DNA of 64,000 nt from Tritrichomonas musculus. Taxonomy: Eukaryota > Parabasalia > Tritrichomonadida > Tritrichomonadidae. The position numbers and the translations under genes are program-made. The stretch covers positions 620,001 through 684,000 of the forward strand of contig JAPFFF010000007.1 of NCBI GenBank assembly GCA_039105265.1, read 5' to 3'. Shown in pieces: positions 29,340-38,955 of the stretch (its first letter is position 1; each line of letters starts with the position of its first letter). Below the pieces are notes generated by a model, which was not told the origin of the DNA, did not search any database, and saw only the letters and a list, made by a program, of their open reading frames with translations.

Positions 29340-29843
29340 TCATTTAATTTGATCATAAATTTGGCGTGAAAGGTTTATTTGCTTTTTATCTTCATCAAGC
29401 AGGCTTATATTGTAAATATGTGGCTCAATTATTTCCCAATTATCATCAAACCATTTTATTAATACAGGAAATGAACGATGGCAACTTCTTGAAATATTAG
29501 GAACACCAAATAAATAAATCAAAATTTCAGCTATTGAAATGAGCTCTGTATGCCTAATTCCTGTTGAAAAAAGCTCTTGAATTTTCTTCCAAGTATTTGA
29601 TGATTCATAATTAAAATTTTTTAATATTTTTTTAATATAAGTTGCTTCTTTTCCTGTTTTAATTTTTTTTTGGATCTTTTTTGATTGATTATGATTATGT
29701 TTCATTTTGTTAAAATCGTCATATTTTAAACAATCATTTATTTTTTCTTCATTATGGTGCTTATTTTTAGAATAAATATATAAATCGTCATCATGAACTA
29801 AATCATAATCATCCATGTTAATGACTTGAGAAATTTTGCTCAT
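29340..29843 (-). CDS. Orphan protein, 167 residues
   Basis: I do not recognise this protein. Residues 1-75 are charged and low complexity (acidic start, then Lys/His/Asn with KKIQKKIKTGKEA). Residues 78-167 look like a folded helical domain with aromatic and Arg landmarks: YESSNTWKKIQELFSTGIRH, then IAEILIYLFGVPNISRSCHR, then SFPVLIKWFDDNWEIIEP and a LLDEDKKQINL end. No membrane segment. The basic middle could bind nucleic acid, but that is only a guess. A lineage-specific domain family is the simplest reading. Confidence 0.55.
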   Translation of the reverse strand: MSKISQVINMDDYDLVHDDDLYIYSKNKHHNEEKINDCLKYDDFNKMKHNHNQSKKIQKKIKTGKEATYIKKILKNFNYESSNTWKKIQELFSTGIRHTELISIAEILIYLFGVPNISRSCHRSFPVLIKWFDDNWEIIEPHIYNISLLDEDKKQINLSRQIYDQIK

Positions 29844-30161
29844 TATAAATGCTCAGACAAATATAAATTACATCACCTAATTTGATACAAAATTGAAATA
29901 TTATGATGTCGAAATTAATTTTCAATTTGTTTCAGACTCAATTATTTGTGAAGTTCTGAATTTATTTATCAAAGTTTTGGAAAATATTTCATATCTCTCT
30001 GAACAAAATCAATTCAATACGAATTTTGGTAATATAAAATAATGAACATATATTTATACCTACTTTTTGTTTCAATATACTATAGAGATTTTGCAAAAAT
30101 TAAAATTTTATTTTTGATGCAGCTTGATAAAAATCTTTCAATTTTCAATAAAAAAAACATA
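29844..30161. other. Spacer left of the TA element
   Basis: 318 bases of AT-rich DNA upstream of the orphan gene (minus strand), so its promoter should be here. No initiator close to the ATG is evident. Confidence 0.4.
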
Positions 30162-31044
30162 GGTCGGTTCAACGGACGGTTTGTGTCAGAGAATTTAAAA
30201 AAACGTTAAATTAGCTTTATATTATTATATATTATATAACATTATATTTTGATTAAAATTTTAAAATATAAAACAAATCCCTGAGTTGAATTTTGAGAAA
30301 TTGACGTTTAAAAATTTAGACTAAAAAAAAAAGATATTCCAATGTATAAGTATACTTAAATCTTTATCATTATTTAATAAATATTTATAAATAATAATTA
30401 TCCTAATATCATAACTTTTTTTTGAACAATACGTAAATGATTCATGTATATTCCTATATTTGCATTTTTTTAATTTTCTAAATAAGCATTTTCAATGATA
30501 TTCAAAAATAATTATTAGATATCATTATTTTATATATTTATGAACTATATTTTTATATTATAGTTACTATTAATAGTAACAATGTTTATAATATAATTTA
30601 TAATAAATAATTACAATTTTAAATTATGTTTTTTTACAGAGATAAATTTAATTTATTTTAGTTAATGAATAAAAAATAATAATTGAATTTTTCTCCTCAG
30701 AAAAGTTACCGCTCAAAAAATTCTATAAGTACTGAATTGTAAATATATTTTTATAAAATATTGATATCTTGATTAATTATTTAACTATTAAGTAAAAAAT
30801 AATTATTATCAATTATATATATTTATTTAAATTATATAATAAAAAATTAACATGAGTTTTAATGCATGGATGAAAAAAAATAAAAAAAAGTTTATAAAAA
30901 AAAATTCAACTCAAGAAATCTCACCAAAATTTTATATTTTATTCCAAATATAGTAGTGAAATATATATCCTAAAACCAAGCATTTCCAACGTTTTTTTGA
31001 TTTTGGCTTTGCTTTTTTGACACAAACCGTCCGTTGAACCGACC
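30162..31044. mobile_element. Non-autonomous TA-flanked DNA element, 883 bp
   Basis: Perfect inverted ends: 30159-30188 and 31018-31047 are exact reverse complements over 30 bases (core GGTCGGTTCAACGGACGG). The ends GGTCGG...CCGACC are flanked by TA (30160-30161 and 31045-31046), the Tc1/mariner-type target duplication. The interior is AT-rich with no coding frame, so it must be mobilised in trans. The ends do not resemble those of the 5.95 kb element, so a different transposase family is needed. Perfect ends suggest a recent insertion. Confidence 0.8.
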
Positions 31045-31046
31045 TA

Positions 31047-31671
31047 TAAAAAAACTAAGAGTTTTTTACATGGTGTTTTATTTATATATTTATTTATTAA
31101 GAATGATTCAAAATAAATCATAATTTATGATTGGTTTAATCAATCTATTTGAATACTAATGAATCAGTAATCAAGCATATCAATAACAATGAATTTCATT
31201 GAATGAAAGAGTTCAAAGTAATTATTCAGGGTTCTATTTAACAAATAAAATTATTTAAAGAAAACTCTTCACTTCCTATATTTTTCAAGTTTTTGGTGAA
31301 TAATTCACTTTTTAGTTTGTTTTAAGCAATTTGCTTTAATTCTATTTTTGAATTATGAATATACTCCAAATAAATGTACCTGGTTCTTTTTTTCTACCTG
31401 TTGAAATACAAAGATTAATGTCATTAATGAAATTTTTTTGAATCAAGTAATGAATTCAGTATCTTAAATCAATTCTAAGATATACTTATATTCCAAATTT
31501 ATTTAAACTAATTTAATTAATTTATTAAAAAATTTTCAAATCATATTAAATTCTATCTCTGTTTAAATAATGATAAATTTGCATTTTCATGGTGCTTAGT
31601 TGAAACAAACAAAAATAAATCGCATGATTTCAATCGCGTTTTTATATTTTATATTTTATTAAATAAAGACA
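31047..31671. other. Spacer right of the TA element
   Basis: 625 bases of AT-rich DNA between the TA element and the 3' end of the SMP-like gene. No genes or repeats seen. Confidence 0.4.
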
Positions 31672-32544
31672 TTACATTAAATTAAGTTCAGCTTGAATAA
31701 CATTCTGTTCTTCGATAAAACTTCTGAATACCTCAAAATTTATCATCGAAGAACTAATAATGAAATTCAAGTTTCGCTTGATAATTAAATATAAGAGAAT
31801 TTTCTTAATCAAATTACCCAAAATCGGGCAATTTGTTACAGTAAACTTTTTATCGTTCAATATAAGAGAAGAATCAAAATCCAAAAAATTATTGTCACCA
31901 TCTAACTCAATTGTTAGATTTAGATTAAAATCGTTATTAGAATCTTCATTAATTTTTGTATTTTGAATTTCAAAAGAAGCACGTATTGTAGCTTCAATTC
32001 TTCTAAAGTCAAATTCAAAAAGTGGTATTTGAATGAAATTATTATCTTTATTTTTTTCATCAATTTGGCTAAATATGGTGAAAGAGAGTCCATTATACAT
32101 AAAAGGAATGCTAATTTGTAGAATTTCTTCATTCGAGTTTAAACCATTGTTTTTTTCTTTGGATTCTTGTACGCAAAAAAGCTCCGGTTTCCTAATAATG
32201 ATGTCTTTGCCTATAGAATCTAATTTAAAACTGAATCCTGGTGGAAGCTTATTTGTCAATGCTTTATTCAAAGATTCTACATCACTGTTGTCTGAATCTC
32301 CTCGAAAATGGGAAAATATATGAGAAAATATTGTATTAATCCATTTAATTGTTTCATCTGTCAAAGGTATTTTTCTTTTAAAAGATTCAAATTCTTTTTT
32401 ATTTGATTGATGTTTAAAATGAAAAACATTTTTTTCATCTAACAATGCTTGAAATTCGCTATTTTCTGTAAATTGATGTAGATGATAAAGAATTAAAATA
32501 AAAATGATTAATATTGTTGTTACACCTAGTAAAAAGGCAATCAT
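31672..32544 (-). CDS. Single-pass membrane protein with SMP-like lipid-binding domain
   Basis: The ATG at 32544 gives 290 residues. The open frame runs 17 codons further upstream to a TTG, but no upstream ATG precedes the in-frame stop. Residues 1-23 form one strongly hydrophobic anchor (MIAFLLGVTTILIIFILILY). The rest resembles an SMP (synaptotagmin-like, mitochondrial, lipid-binding) domain: ETIKWINTIFSHIFSHFRGD, then LTNKLPPGFSFKLDSIG, then ILQISIPFMYNGLSFTI and FDFRRIEATIRASFEI. SMP proteins such as TEX2, E-Syt and Mmm1 move lipids at ER contact sites, often anchored by an N-terminal helix. No C2 domain follows. The SMP call rests on pattern only. Confidence 0.5.
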   Translation of the reverse strand: MIAFLLGVTTILIIFILILYHLHQFTENSEFQALLDEKNVFHFKHQSNKKEFESFKRKIPLTDETIKWINTIFSHIFSHFRGDSDNSDVESLNKALTNKLPPGFSFKLDSIGKDIIIRKPELFCVQESKEKNNGLNSNEEILQISIPFMYNGLSFTIFSQIDEKNKDNNFIQIPLFEFDFRRIEATIRASFEIQNTKINEDSNNDFNLNLTIELDGDNNFLDFDSSLILNDKKFTVTNCPILGNLIKKILLYLIIKRNLNFIISSSMINFEVFRSFIEEQNVIQAELNLM

Positions 32545-32928
32545 AAAAACTATTTTTCTATTTATATTTGGCCGCTTTTTTAAAGATTGATACAAGAGAA
32601 TATTCTAAAAATAACAAAAAATGAAATCTTATTGCATAATAAAAACAGAAAGGTAAATTCATAAATAATAAACATATTTATTGAACATTACACATAAAAT
32701 AAAATAGAAAATGGAGAACATTTGATAATAGAAATTAAAAATGAAATCTTATTGCATAAGATTTTGGTTTCCCTATAATTCAATAATTAATAACATATGT
32801 ATAATAAATTATAATAATGGATAATTGTATAATATATAAATACTGATATATTCAAACAAATAAATAAACATAAAGCAAATATCAAGGAAATGAAACAGTT
32901 AAAATCCCAGATAAAATAACTGCTTCTA
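32545..32928. other. Spacer between SMP-like and kinase genes
   Basis: AT-rich spacer between two minus-strand genes. Its left end includes the 17 in-frame non-ATG codons upstream of the SMP-like start. A 21-base sequence, AAAATGAAATCTTATTGCATAA, occurs at about 32617 and again at about 32738; it may be a small local duplication. Confidence 0.45.
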
Positions 32929-34062
32929 TCAACCTTGGCCCTGCTGTTCTTGCTCTTTCATATATTCATCGAGACATTCTGCAAACCATCTATGGTTTAG
33001 TGCCTCTTCTATTGTATATCTTGTTTTGGCATTTTTATCAAGCAAATGGCTGAATAGATCGCGAAGATCGTTTGAAATAGGAATACTTTCTGAATATGGA
33101 AAATCATCTTCAATAATTTTTTGTGAAATTGAGAAAAATTGTGAAAAGAATACCCCTCCATCATCAGGATCAAAGAAAGGCAACTTACCATATATCATTA
33201 CATAAAGAGTCATTCCATAGGCCCAAACATCAGCCGGCTTTCCATAATATGGATCACCACGACATTCCTCAGGCGAGTAAAAGGCTGGGGTTCCATCTGT
33301 GTCATCTAATAATTCATCTCCTTCAGGAGCTTCTAATATTTTTGAAACCGAAAAATCTGCAATTACAACATGCCCATCCTTGAATTTGAGAACGTTATCT
33401 GGCTTTATATCGCGATGAATAATATTCATAGAATGAATATGTTGAAGGCCCAGACCAATTTGAAAAAAATATTTTTTGGCTTTGTCTTCTGGGCAAGGAT
33501 CTGCTTTATATGAATATGACGATAATGCCCCATCATCAGCATACGGTAAAATAAGAATAATCGTGTTGGTAAATTCATCTTGTAAGAGTTCGATGAGATT
33601 AAGACAATTTCTTTGCGAGACTGTTGACATAATTTGAACTTCTTGTGCAAATTTTTCGATAGGCCTTTCGGCATCCCCAATTGAATTTCGGCAAAGATAA
33701 TTTTGATCATAAACTTTTGCGGCATAATACTGACCTGTTTCTATATTAACTGTTAGAAAAACATCGGATTGAGCTCCATGCCCAATATGCTCTTTAAACT
33801 TATACTCAAAAATTGTTGGCTTCTCTTTCGAGCTGAAGAAAGATTTTGTTTCAGAAATACCTTTTGGTTGTTGCGCAAAATTTGGAGGCGGTTCTACGAT
33901 TTCATAAGTATCTTCAGCAGAACCTGCTGAATTTGATTTTGGTTCGTTATCGGTTTGGTCGTTGTGAATTGGTTTTTCTTGCTGAACTTCTTCTTCCTTG
34001 TGAACAGGATCCGGATCAGGCTGTGGAGTAATCCGCTTTTCAGCGGAGTGATTACATCCCAT
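32929..34062 (-). CDS. CaMKK-like protein kinase with acylation signal
   Basis: A 377-residue Ser/Thr kinase. The N-terminus MGCNHS fits dual myristoyl (G2) and palmitoyl (C3) modification, so membrane anchoring is likely; residues 10-80 are acidic, Pro/Gln rich and disordered. The kinase domain spans about 88-365: glycine loop IGHGAQSDVF, Lys116 (YYAAKVY), HRDIKPDN with D218, ADFSVS with D236 (DFS in place of DFG), activation segment DTDGTPAFYSPEECRG, then PADVWAYGMTLYVMIYGKLPF. The GTPAF...ADVWA...TLY pattern is that of the CaMKK/SNF1-activating kinase group, which phosphorylate AMPK-type kinases. A calmodulin-binding tail is not evident; the protein ends soon after the domain with a Glu/Gln run. 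Confidence 0.8.
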   Translation of the reverse strand: MGCNHSAEKRITPQPDPDPVHKEEEVQQEKPIHNDQTDNEPKSNSAGSAEDTYEIVEPPPNFAQQPKGISETKSFFSSKEKPTIFEYKFKEHIGHGAQSDVFLTVNIETGQYYAAKVYDQNYLCRNSIGDAERPIEKFAQEVQIMSTVSQRNCLNLIELLQDEFTNTIILILPYADDGALSSYSYKADPCPEDKAKKYFFQIGLGLQHIHSMNIIHRDIKPDNVLKFKDGHVVIADFSVSKILEAPEGDELLDDTDGTPAFYSPEECRGDPYYGKPADVWAYGMTLYVMIYGKLPFFDPDDGGVFFSQFFSISQKIIEDDFPYSESIPISNDLRDLFSHLLDKNAKTRYTIEEALNHRWFAECLDEYMKEQEQQGQG

Positions 34063-34694
34063 TTTAAGTAAAAGCCTTCTTTGTTATTATAAGAAATTGA
34101 AAAAAAATCCTTTGAATTCTTCTTTAAACACAAATAATTAACTTTTTCTGAAGTATAATAACGATCAGTACGTTTTTTCAAATTCTGAATAATAACGTGT
34201 TTTGTCTGTTTAATATTTTTGATAAATAGTTCCCAATTTAAATTCACCGCCAATTGCTGTTCAAATTATAATTGGTGGAGTATCAATAAAATAATTTTAT
34301 TTATGAATTGAGTTATTTGTTTGAAAAAGATGCGTAAAATATAAACTTTTTCTTTGTAATAAATTTTTTTATAATAACTTTTTGAAATATTTATAATTAT
34401 ATATATTAGTAAAAAAAAAAAAAAAAAAAAAAATAATAAGAATGAAAATTATCATATACCTATTAAAAGAATAATTTAATAAAAATTTGAAATAACATTT
34501 ATTTAATTGATCTATTCATTTCAAATATATATAAAATTGTATTCTTATTCACTTAGATGAAATGAATGGAACCCGAAGGAAGAATGAAATCATTATTTTA
34601 TAAAGATGCAATATCTTCATTGAAGAAATTCATGAATTGATTATTATAACGAGTTTCTCAAATATATTGAAAAAGTTATATTTTAAACAGAAAT
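34063..34694. other. Divergent intergenic region (kinase / CASC1)
   Basis: 632 bases of AT-rich DNA with a 23-base A run at 34411-34433. Promoters of both flanking genes should lie here; I see no convincing initiator at either start. Confidence 0.4.
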
Positions 34695-36722
34695 ATGAGT
34701 ACAGATCCTCCTGCAGAGATATCAATTGCACCGCCTGATTCGGATGCAGCAACACCTGAGCAATTACCACCAGACACCCAAGATACAGCTGTTCCATCTG
34801 ATCAACCAACTGGAAAAAAGGGAAAAGGAAAAAAGGAAAAAAAACCAAAAGCAAAAAAACTCTCTAAAAAGGAGCGGTTGAGATTAAAGAAAGAAAAAGA
34901 AGAACAAGAACGTTTAGAGCAAGAAAGAAGAGAAGCGGAACTACGAGATCAACGCGAACGAGAGTACGAGCAAAAGAAACGCGAAGAGCAACAACAAAGG
35001 CTTATAGAAGAAGATTCCTATATTAAAAATCTTCGTAAAGAAAGAACAGAAGAAGGAAGAAAAATAAGAGCTGCTAAGGCACAAGCAGATGATTGGGAAA
35101 TTTTTAAAGAATGCAATCATTTTGTAGATGTTAGATCACAATCTGACGTTAATACATTTATTACACAGTGGAGAGAAATCAATGAAACAGATTTACCGAT
35201 TCTTTTTGAGCACTTCAAACAATCAAATACAATCAAAAAACAATTGATTTCAATGATGGAAACAGCAGAAGTTTCACAAGAAACGGATGAATATAACAAG
35301 TTTAAAGAACAAATTGATTCTCTTAATGACATTGTTTCGTCAAAGATGGAACAAATTACAGGCCGCCACCTTATTTTCAGTGATAAATTCGCTGGAGCAA
35401 AAAATGAAGTGCAAGTTTCTGCTCAAACAGATGGAATGATTTTTGGCATGTGGGTTAATTTATCTAAAAATCCTCGTATTAAAGAAATTGAATTTCCTGG
35501 TTTAACAGTTGAAATTCCAAAAGCAGTGGCAATGACAAGTCTTGCTATTCGCATGCTAATGACCCCAGAGAAAAAGTTTAATGATGAATATCTATTTTTA
35601 TTCAAGCAAATCTTATGTGACTTCTTACAACTTCCAACGCCGCCAAAAAAGATAGGAACTATGACTCTTCGTCAATCACCACAAAAAAATATATTAGTAA
35701 ATATATCTTATCCTCTTCGAAACGTGAATTCAACGCAACCCGCCCTTAATTTTAAAGTACAACTTGAGCCTGGATTTATTACTGATTATGTTAAAGATGC
35801 TACTGTTGTCCAAATTATTCCAAATTCGGATAATTCTAATCAAGATGAAGTTGGTGTTAATACTCAACATATTTCAAAAGTTAATCTTGATCCTGAAACG
35901 AATACCATGATGTTTTCATCAGGAGTTGTTGGTACATTTTGTATTGCTATACAACGATATGCTCATTTTCCTCTTAAAATGTGGGAATTTACAGGAACTA
36001 GTGAAACAAGTGTTGAAATTTATATTAAAACATGTTTAGATGTTGAATTATCAATTAATATTGATAAAGATGGACTCTGTTCTTGTGAATCACCAGAGGA
36101 TATAGCTTTTAAAGATCTTTCACCTGTTTCTGCTATTAAATTCTTAATGGAGAAAGGAATCAATCTTGTTGCTCCAAAGAAGGCGATTGCCGAACTCACA
36201 CCCAAGACACCAGACTTGGAAGAAGTTTTAAATAAAGGAATTGCAGATACTGCCACAGGTTTTATGGTTTCTTGGTCAAAATGGAACGAAATGCTTCCAC
36301 AAGATAGGGCTATGCTTATAATGAAAGAAATGAAAACATTTGATGAAGATGAAAATGAAGATGAAAATGAAGAAGAAAATAATGAAAATGAAAATAATCA
36401 AGAAAATAATAATGGCGAAGAAGAAGATAAATTAGATCAAAGTAAGAATCAATCTTATCGTAAAAATAAAATGAGAGCTATGCTTGTTAAATCTAATCAC
36501 ATTGTTGAGGTCCCTTATACAGAAGATCAATGTGAGTGTAATATGAAGCCAATTGATGATGCTCAGATTCATCAGCATATTTTGCCAATGTTCTTCGAGA
36601 AATCATCTGAAGAAGTGAAGGAAAGAGTGAAAAAAGCACCAACTTTCTTGTGCGATGCATCATATTATTTCTTGAAACAACTTCGTCTCTTTTCAATGAC
36701 AAAGGCGGAAACTGCTGAATGA
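34695..36722 (+). CDS. CASC1/IC97 homolog, axonemal dynein-associated protein
   Basis: CASC1 (IC97/FAP94, DNAI7) is an accessory subunit of the inner-arm I1 dynein of cilia and flagella. The 675-residue protein begins with a disordered Pro/Glu head and a highly charged KKEKKPKAKKLSKKERLRLKK to EEQERLEQERREAELRD helix (about 38-110), as in CASC1. The body matches next: ECNHFVDVRSQSDVNTFITQWRE near 140-165, the DIVSSKMEQITGRHL segment near 210-225, MIFGMWVNLSKNPRIKEIEFPGLTVEIPKAVAMTSLAIRML near 245-285, then beta-rich domains to the end. An acidic Asn/Glu insert lies near 550-580. Fits a flagellated cell. Confidence 0.85.
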   Translation: MSTDPPAEISIAPPDSDAATPEQLPPDTQDTAVPSDQPTGKKGKGKKEKKPKAKKLSKKERLRLKKEKEEQERLEQERREAELRDQREREYEQKKREEQQQRLIEEDSYIKNLRKERTEEGRKIRAAKAQADDWEIFKECNHFVDVRSQSDVNTFITQWREINETDLPILFEHFKQSNTIKKQLISMMETAEVSQETDEYNKFKEQIDSLNDIVSSKMEQITGRHLIFSDKFAGAKNEVQVSAQTDGMIFGMWVNLSKNPRIKEIEFPGLTVEIPKAVAMTSLAIRMLMTPEKKFNDEYLFLFKQILCDFLQLPTPPKKIGTMTLRQSPQKNILVNISYPLRNVNSTQPALNFKVQLEPGFITDYVKDATVVQIIPNSDNSNQDEVGVNTQHISKVNLDPETNTMMFSSGVVGTFCIAIQRYAHFPLKMWEFTGTSETSVEIYIKTCLDVELSINIDKDGLCSCESPEDIAFKDLSPVSAIKFLMEKGINLVAPKKAIAELTPKTPDLEEVLNKGIADTATGFMVSWSKWNEMLPQDRAMLIMKEMKTFDEDENEDENEEENNENENNQENNNGEEEDKLDQSKNQSYRKNKMRAMLVKSNHIVEVPYTEDQCECNMKPIDDAQIHQHILPMFFEKSSEEVKERVKKAPTFLCDASYYFLKQLRLFSMTKAETAE

Positions 36723-36873
36723 TTTTAGCTAAATTTTTATTTAATGTTAATATTTTATGTATAAATAAATAAATAAATAAAAAAAAATATGTTATTAAAC
36801 TTATATTAAACTCGAGTTTATTACAACAATATAGAAGTTTTTATGTTTGCAAATTTCAAGTCATATGTAATAG

Positions 36874-38850
36874 CTAATTATATTCAGTGATCAAGTTTTG
36901 AGACATTATATGCAGTTTCTTTTTAATATCACAATCTCCTTTTTGATAATCTGGCTCACTATCAAATAATCCATTATTATTGTATTGAGCCATTGTCATA
37001 CAATTTGCCCTCAAACGCGATTCAACTATTTCTGCATGATTTAAATGCCTTTCAAGTGCAAGATTTTCCTTATCTCTGTAATCAAGCTCTATTTCTAATT
37101 GTCCAATCTTCTCATGTGCATTTGAAAGCTGTTTTTGTACATTTTTATTTGATTTTTCTGATAGTTTCAAATAATTATGCTGCATTTTTCTACGCTGTTC
37201 AAGATTTTGAATTTGCTCGTTTAGAGAATTGATTTCTTGATCTTGACTTTTAATAAATTCTTTGGTCGCCTTTAAAGCAGCTTTTGTACTTTTATATTTC
37301 GTTAGAATTTCTTCAAAATCATTTTGATCAATCATTGATTTCATTTGTTCTGTTAATTCATCTAATTTTGTATTTAGTTTTTCGATTTGATTTTCTTGAT
37401 TTTTATTATTTTCAATTTGCTCATCCAAATCCTTCGCTATTTTTTGGTTTTCTTCTGTAAAATGACTTAAATTGATTTTAAGATTTTTAATTTCAACTTT
37501 TTGATCTTCGTTTGTTTTATTTCTTTGATCAATATATTCCAAAATTGAATCAATGTTATTATTACTCGCAGTTATATTTTTAGAAGATTCAGTAGGAACA
37601 AGCCACCACCACCAAATTCTAATATCTCTTTCATATAACTTTTGAAGTCCAATTATCGAAGACCATCGCTTTAAAGCAATTATCATTATAAAGATTGAAC
37701 GAAAAGATGGTTTTGCGATTTCTGGATTAATTTTGGTTTCAATAAGCGATAATTTGTTTGTCAAATATGTGTTAGCTTTCAAGATTGATTTTCCAATAGT
37801 TTCTCTAAAAACAAATTTATCAATTCGCTTCTTCAATTTAATAATTTCATTCTCATAATCATTAATCTGTTTTTGAAGAGACAAAGCATTATCTTGAACA
37901 TCGCTTAAATCGCTTGCAGCTCCTTCCATCGCACGTGTTTGCTCGTTGAGTTTGTCGACGGCAATTGAAAGCTTTTTTTGACATTTTTGATACTTCATCT
38001 TAATTACCTTACAAATATTTTTTCGATTCATAAAATCATTTTTAAGTTCTTCTGGTGTCTTGGCCTTAGGATTAATAGATTGATATTCAGACACTTTTTT
38101 TACCAGCTCCTCGATTTGATTTGATTGTGTTTCTAGAATAGATGAATCTTTATTTTGTTGTTCTTTCAATATTTTGATTTCTTTTTCTTTATTCTTTATT
38201 TCGTGTTTCATTTTATCAATAGTGCTGAGTAAAGAATTGTTTTGCTTCTGTAAATCATCTAATTTGTTTTGAAGGTTACTATTTTTTTGTTTGCATTTTT
38301 CTAATTTTTCTTTAATCGTAGAAAGTGAATATTGTAATTGTTCTATTTCTTTTGATTTTTGTTCTATTATTGATGAATTTGATTGATCTTTTGCCTTAAG
38401 TTCGTTTAATTCTGATGAAATTTCGTCTAATTGCTTATCTTTATTTTCGCATTGGATTGATAATTCTGTTGCCTGTGCTTGGATTTGTTCCTTGAATGAT
38501 TGTTTAGAAGATTTTTTGTATAATTCAAATTGGTTTTTAAATTCAGTTAATTCTTTTTGAATTTGTGATTTTTCGTTTTTTAATTTCTGATTTTTTTTTG
38601 TTAGTTCATTGATTTTATCATCATTATTTTTATTTGTTGTTTCGAGATATTCTATTTTTTCTAATAAAGATTTTTTTTCAATACTATATTCTTTGTGACA
38701 TTGTAATAAAATCTCATTTTGATTTTTTGATTTGCACAGCTCTTGATTCACTTTTAATAGTTTGCCATTTTCCGCTTGTAACTGATCAATAATTTCATCT
38801 TTATCTGCAGATTGTTGTAAAGCATTTAGATTTGGGAAAGAATCATTCAT
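36874..38850 (-). CDS. Long coiled-coil protein with a WWWW core segment
   Basis: A 658-residue protein dominated by coiled coil (about 15-370 and 430-620; heptads rich in Lys, Glu, Gln and Asn). Between them, at about 375-420, sits a non-coiled hydrophobic segment: SFRSIFIMIIALKRWSSIIG followed by YERDIRIWWWWLVP with four consecutive Trp. The two coil arms around a hydrophobic knot suggest a filament or scaffold protein of the cytoskeleton, but I recognise no family. No signal peptide. Alternative: a golgin or tether-like protein with an embedded membrane-binding segment. Confidence 0.65.
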   Translation of the reverse strand: MNDSFPNLNALQQSADKDEIIDQLQAENGKLLKVNQELCKSKNQNEILLQCHKEYSIEKKSLLEKIEYLETTNKNNDDKINELTKKNQKLKNEKSQIQKELTEFKNQFELYKKSSKQSFKEQIQAQATELSIQCENKDKQLDEISSELNELKAKDQSNSSIIEQKSKEIEQLQYSLSTIKEKLEKCKQKNSNLQNKLDDLQKQNNSLLSTIDKMKHEIKNKEKEIKILKEQQNKDSSILETQSNQIEELVKKVSEYQSINPKAKTPEELKNDFMNRKNICKVIKMKYQKCQKKLSIAVDKLNEQTRAMEGAASDLSDVQDNALSLQKQINDYENEIIKLKKRIDKFVFRETIGKSILKANTYLTNKLSLIETKINPEIAKPSFRSIFIMIIALKRWSSIIGLQKLYERDIRIWWWWLVPTESSKNITASNNNIDSILEYIDQRNKTNEDQKVEIKNLKINLSHFTEENQKIAKDLDEQIENNKNQENQIEKLNTKLDELTEQMKSMIDQNDFEEILTKYKSTKAALKATKEFIKSQDQEINSLNEQIQNLEQRRKMQHNYLKLSEKSNKNVQKQLSNAHEKIGQLEIELDYRDKENLALERHLNHAEIVESRLRANCMTMAQYNNNGLFDSEPDYQKGDCDIKKKLHIMSQNLITEYN

Positions 38851-38955
38851 TATATTTTTTTTTAAACGTACTAAAAAAATAACTTTATAGAATCAAACAA
38901 TTTATTCATACAGTTTAAATAGGGAAAATGATAAAGATAAAATATTACATGATAT

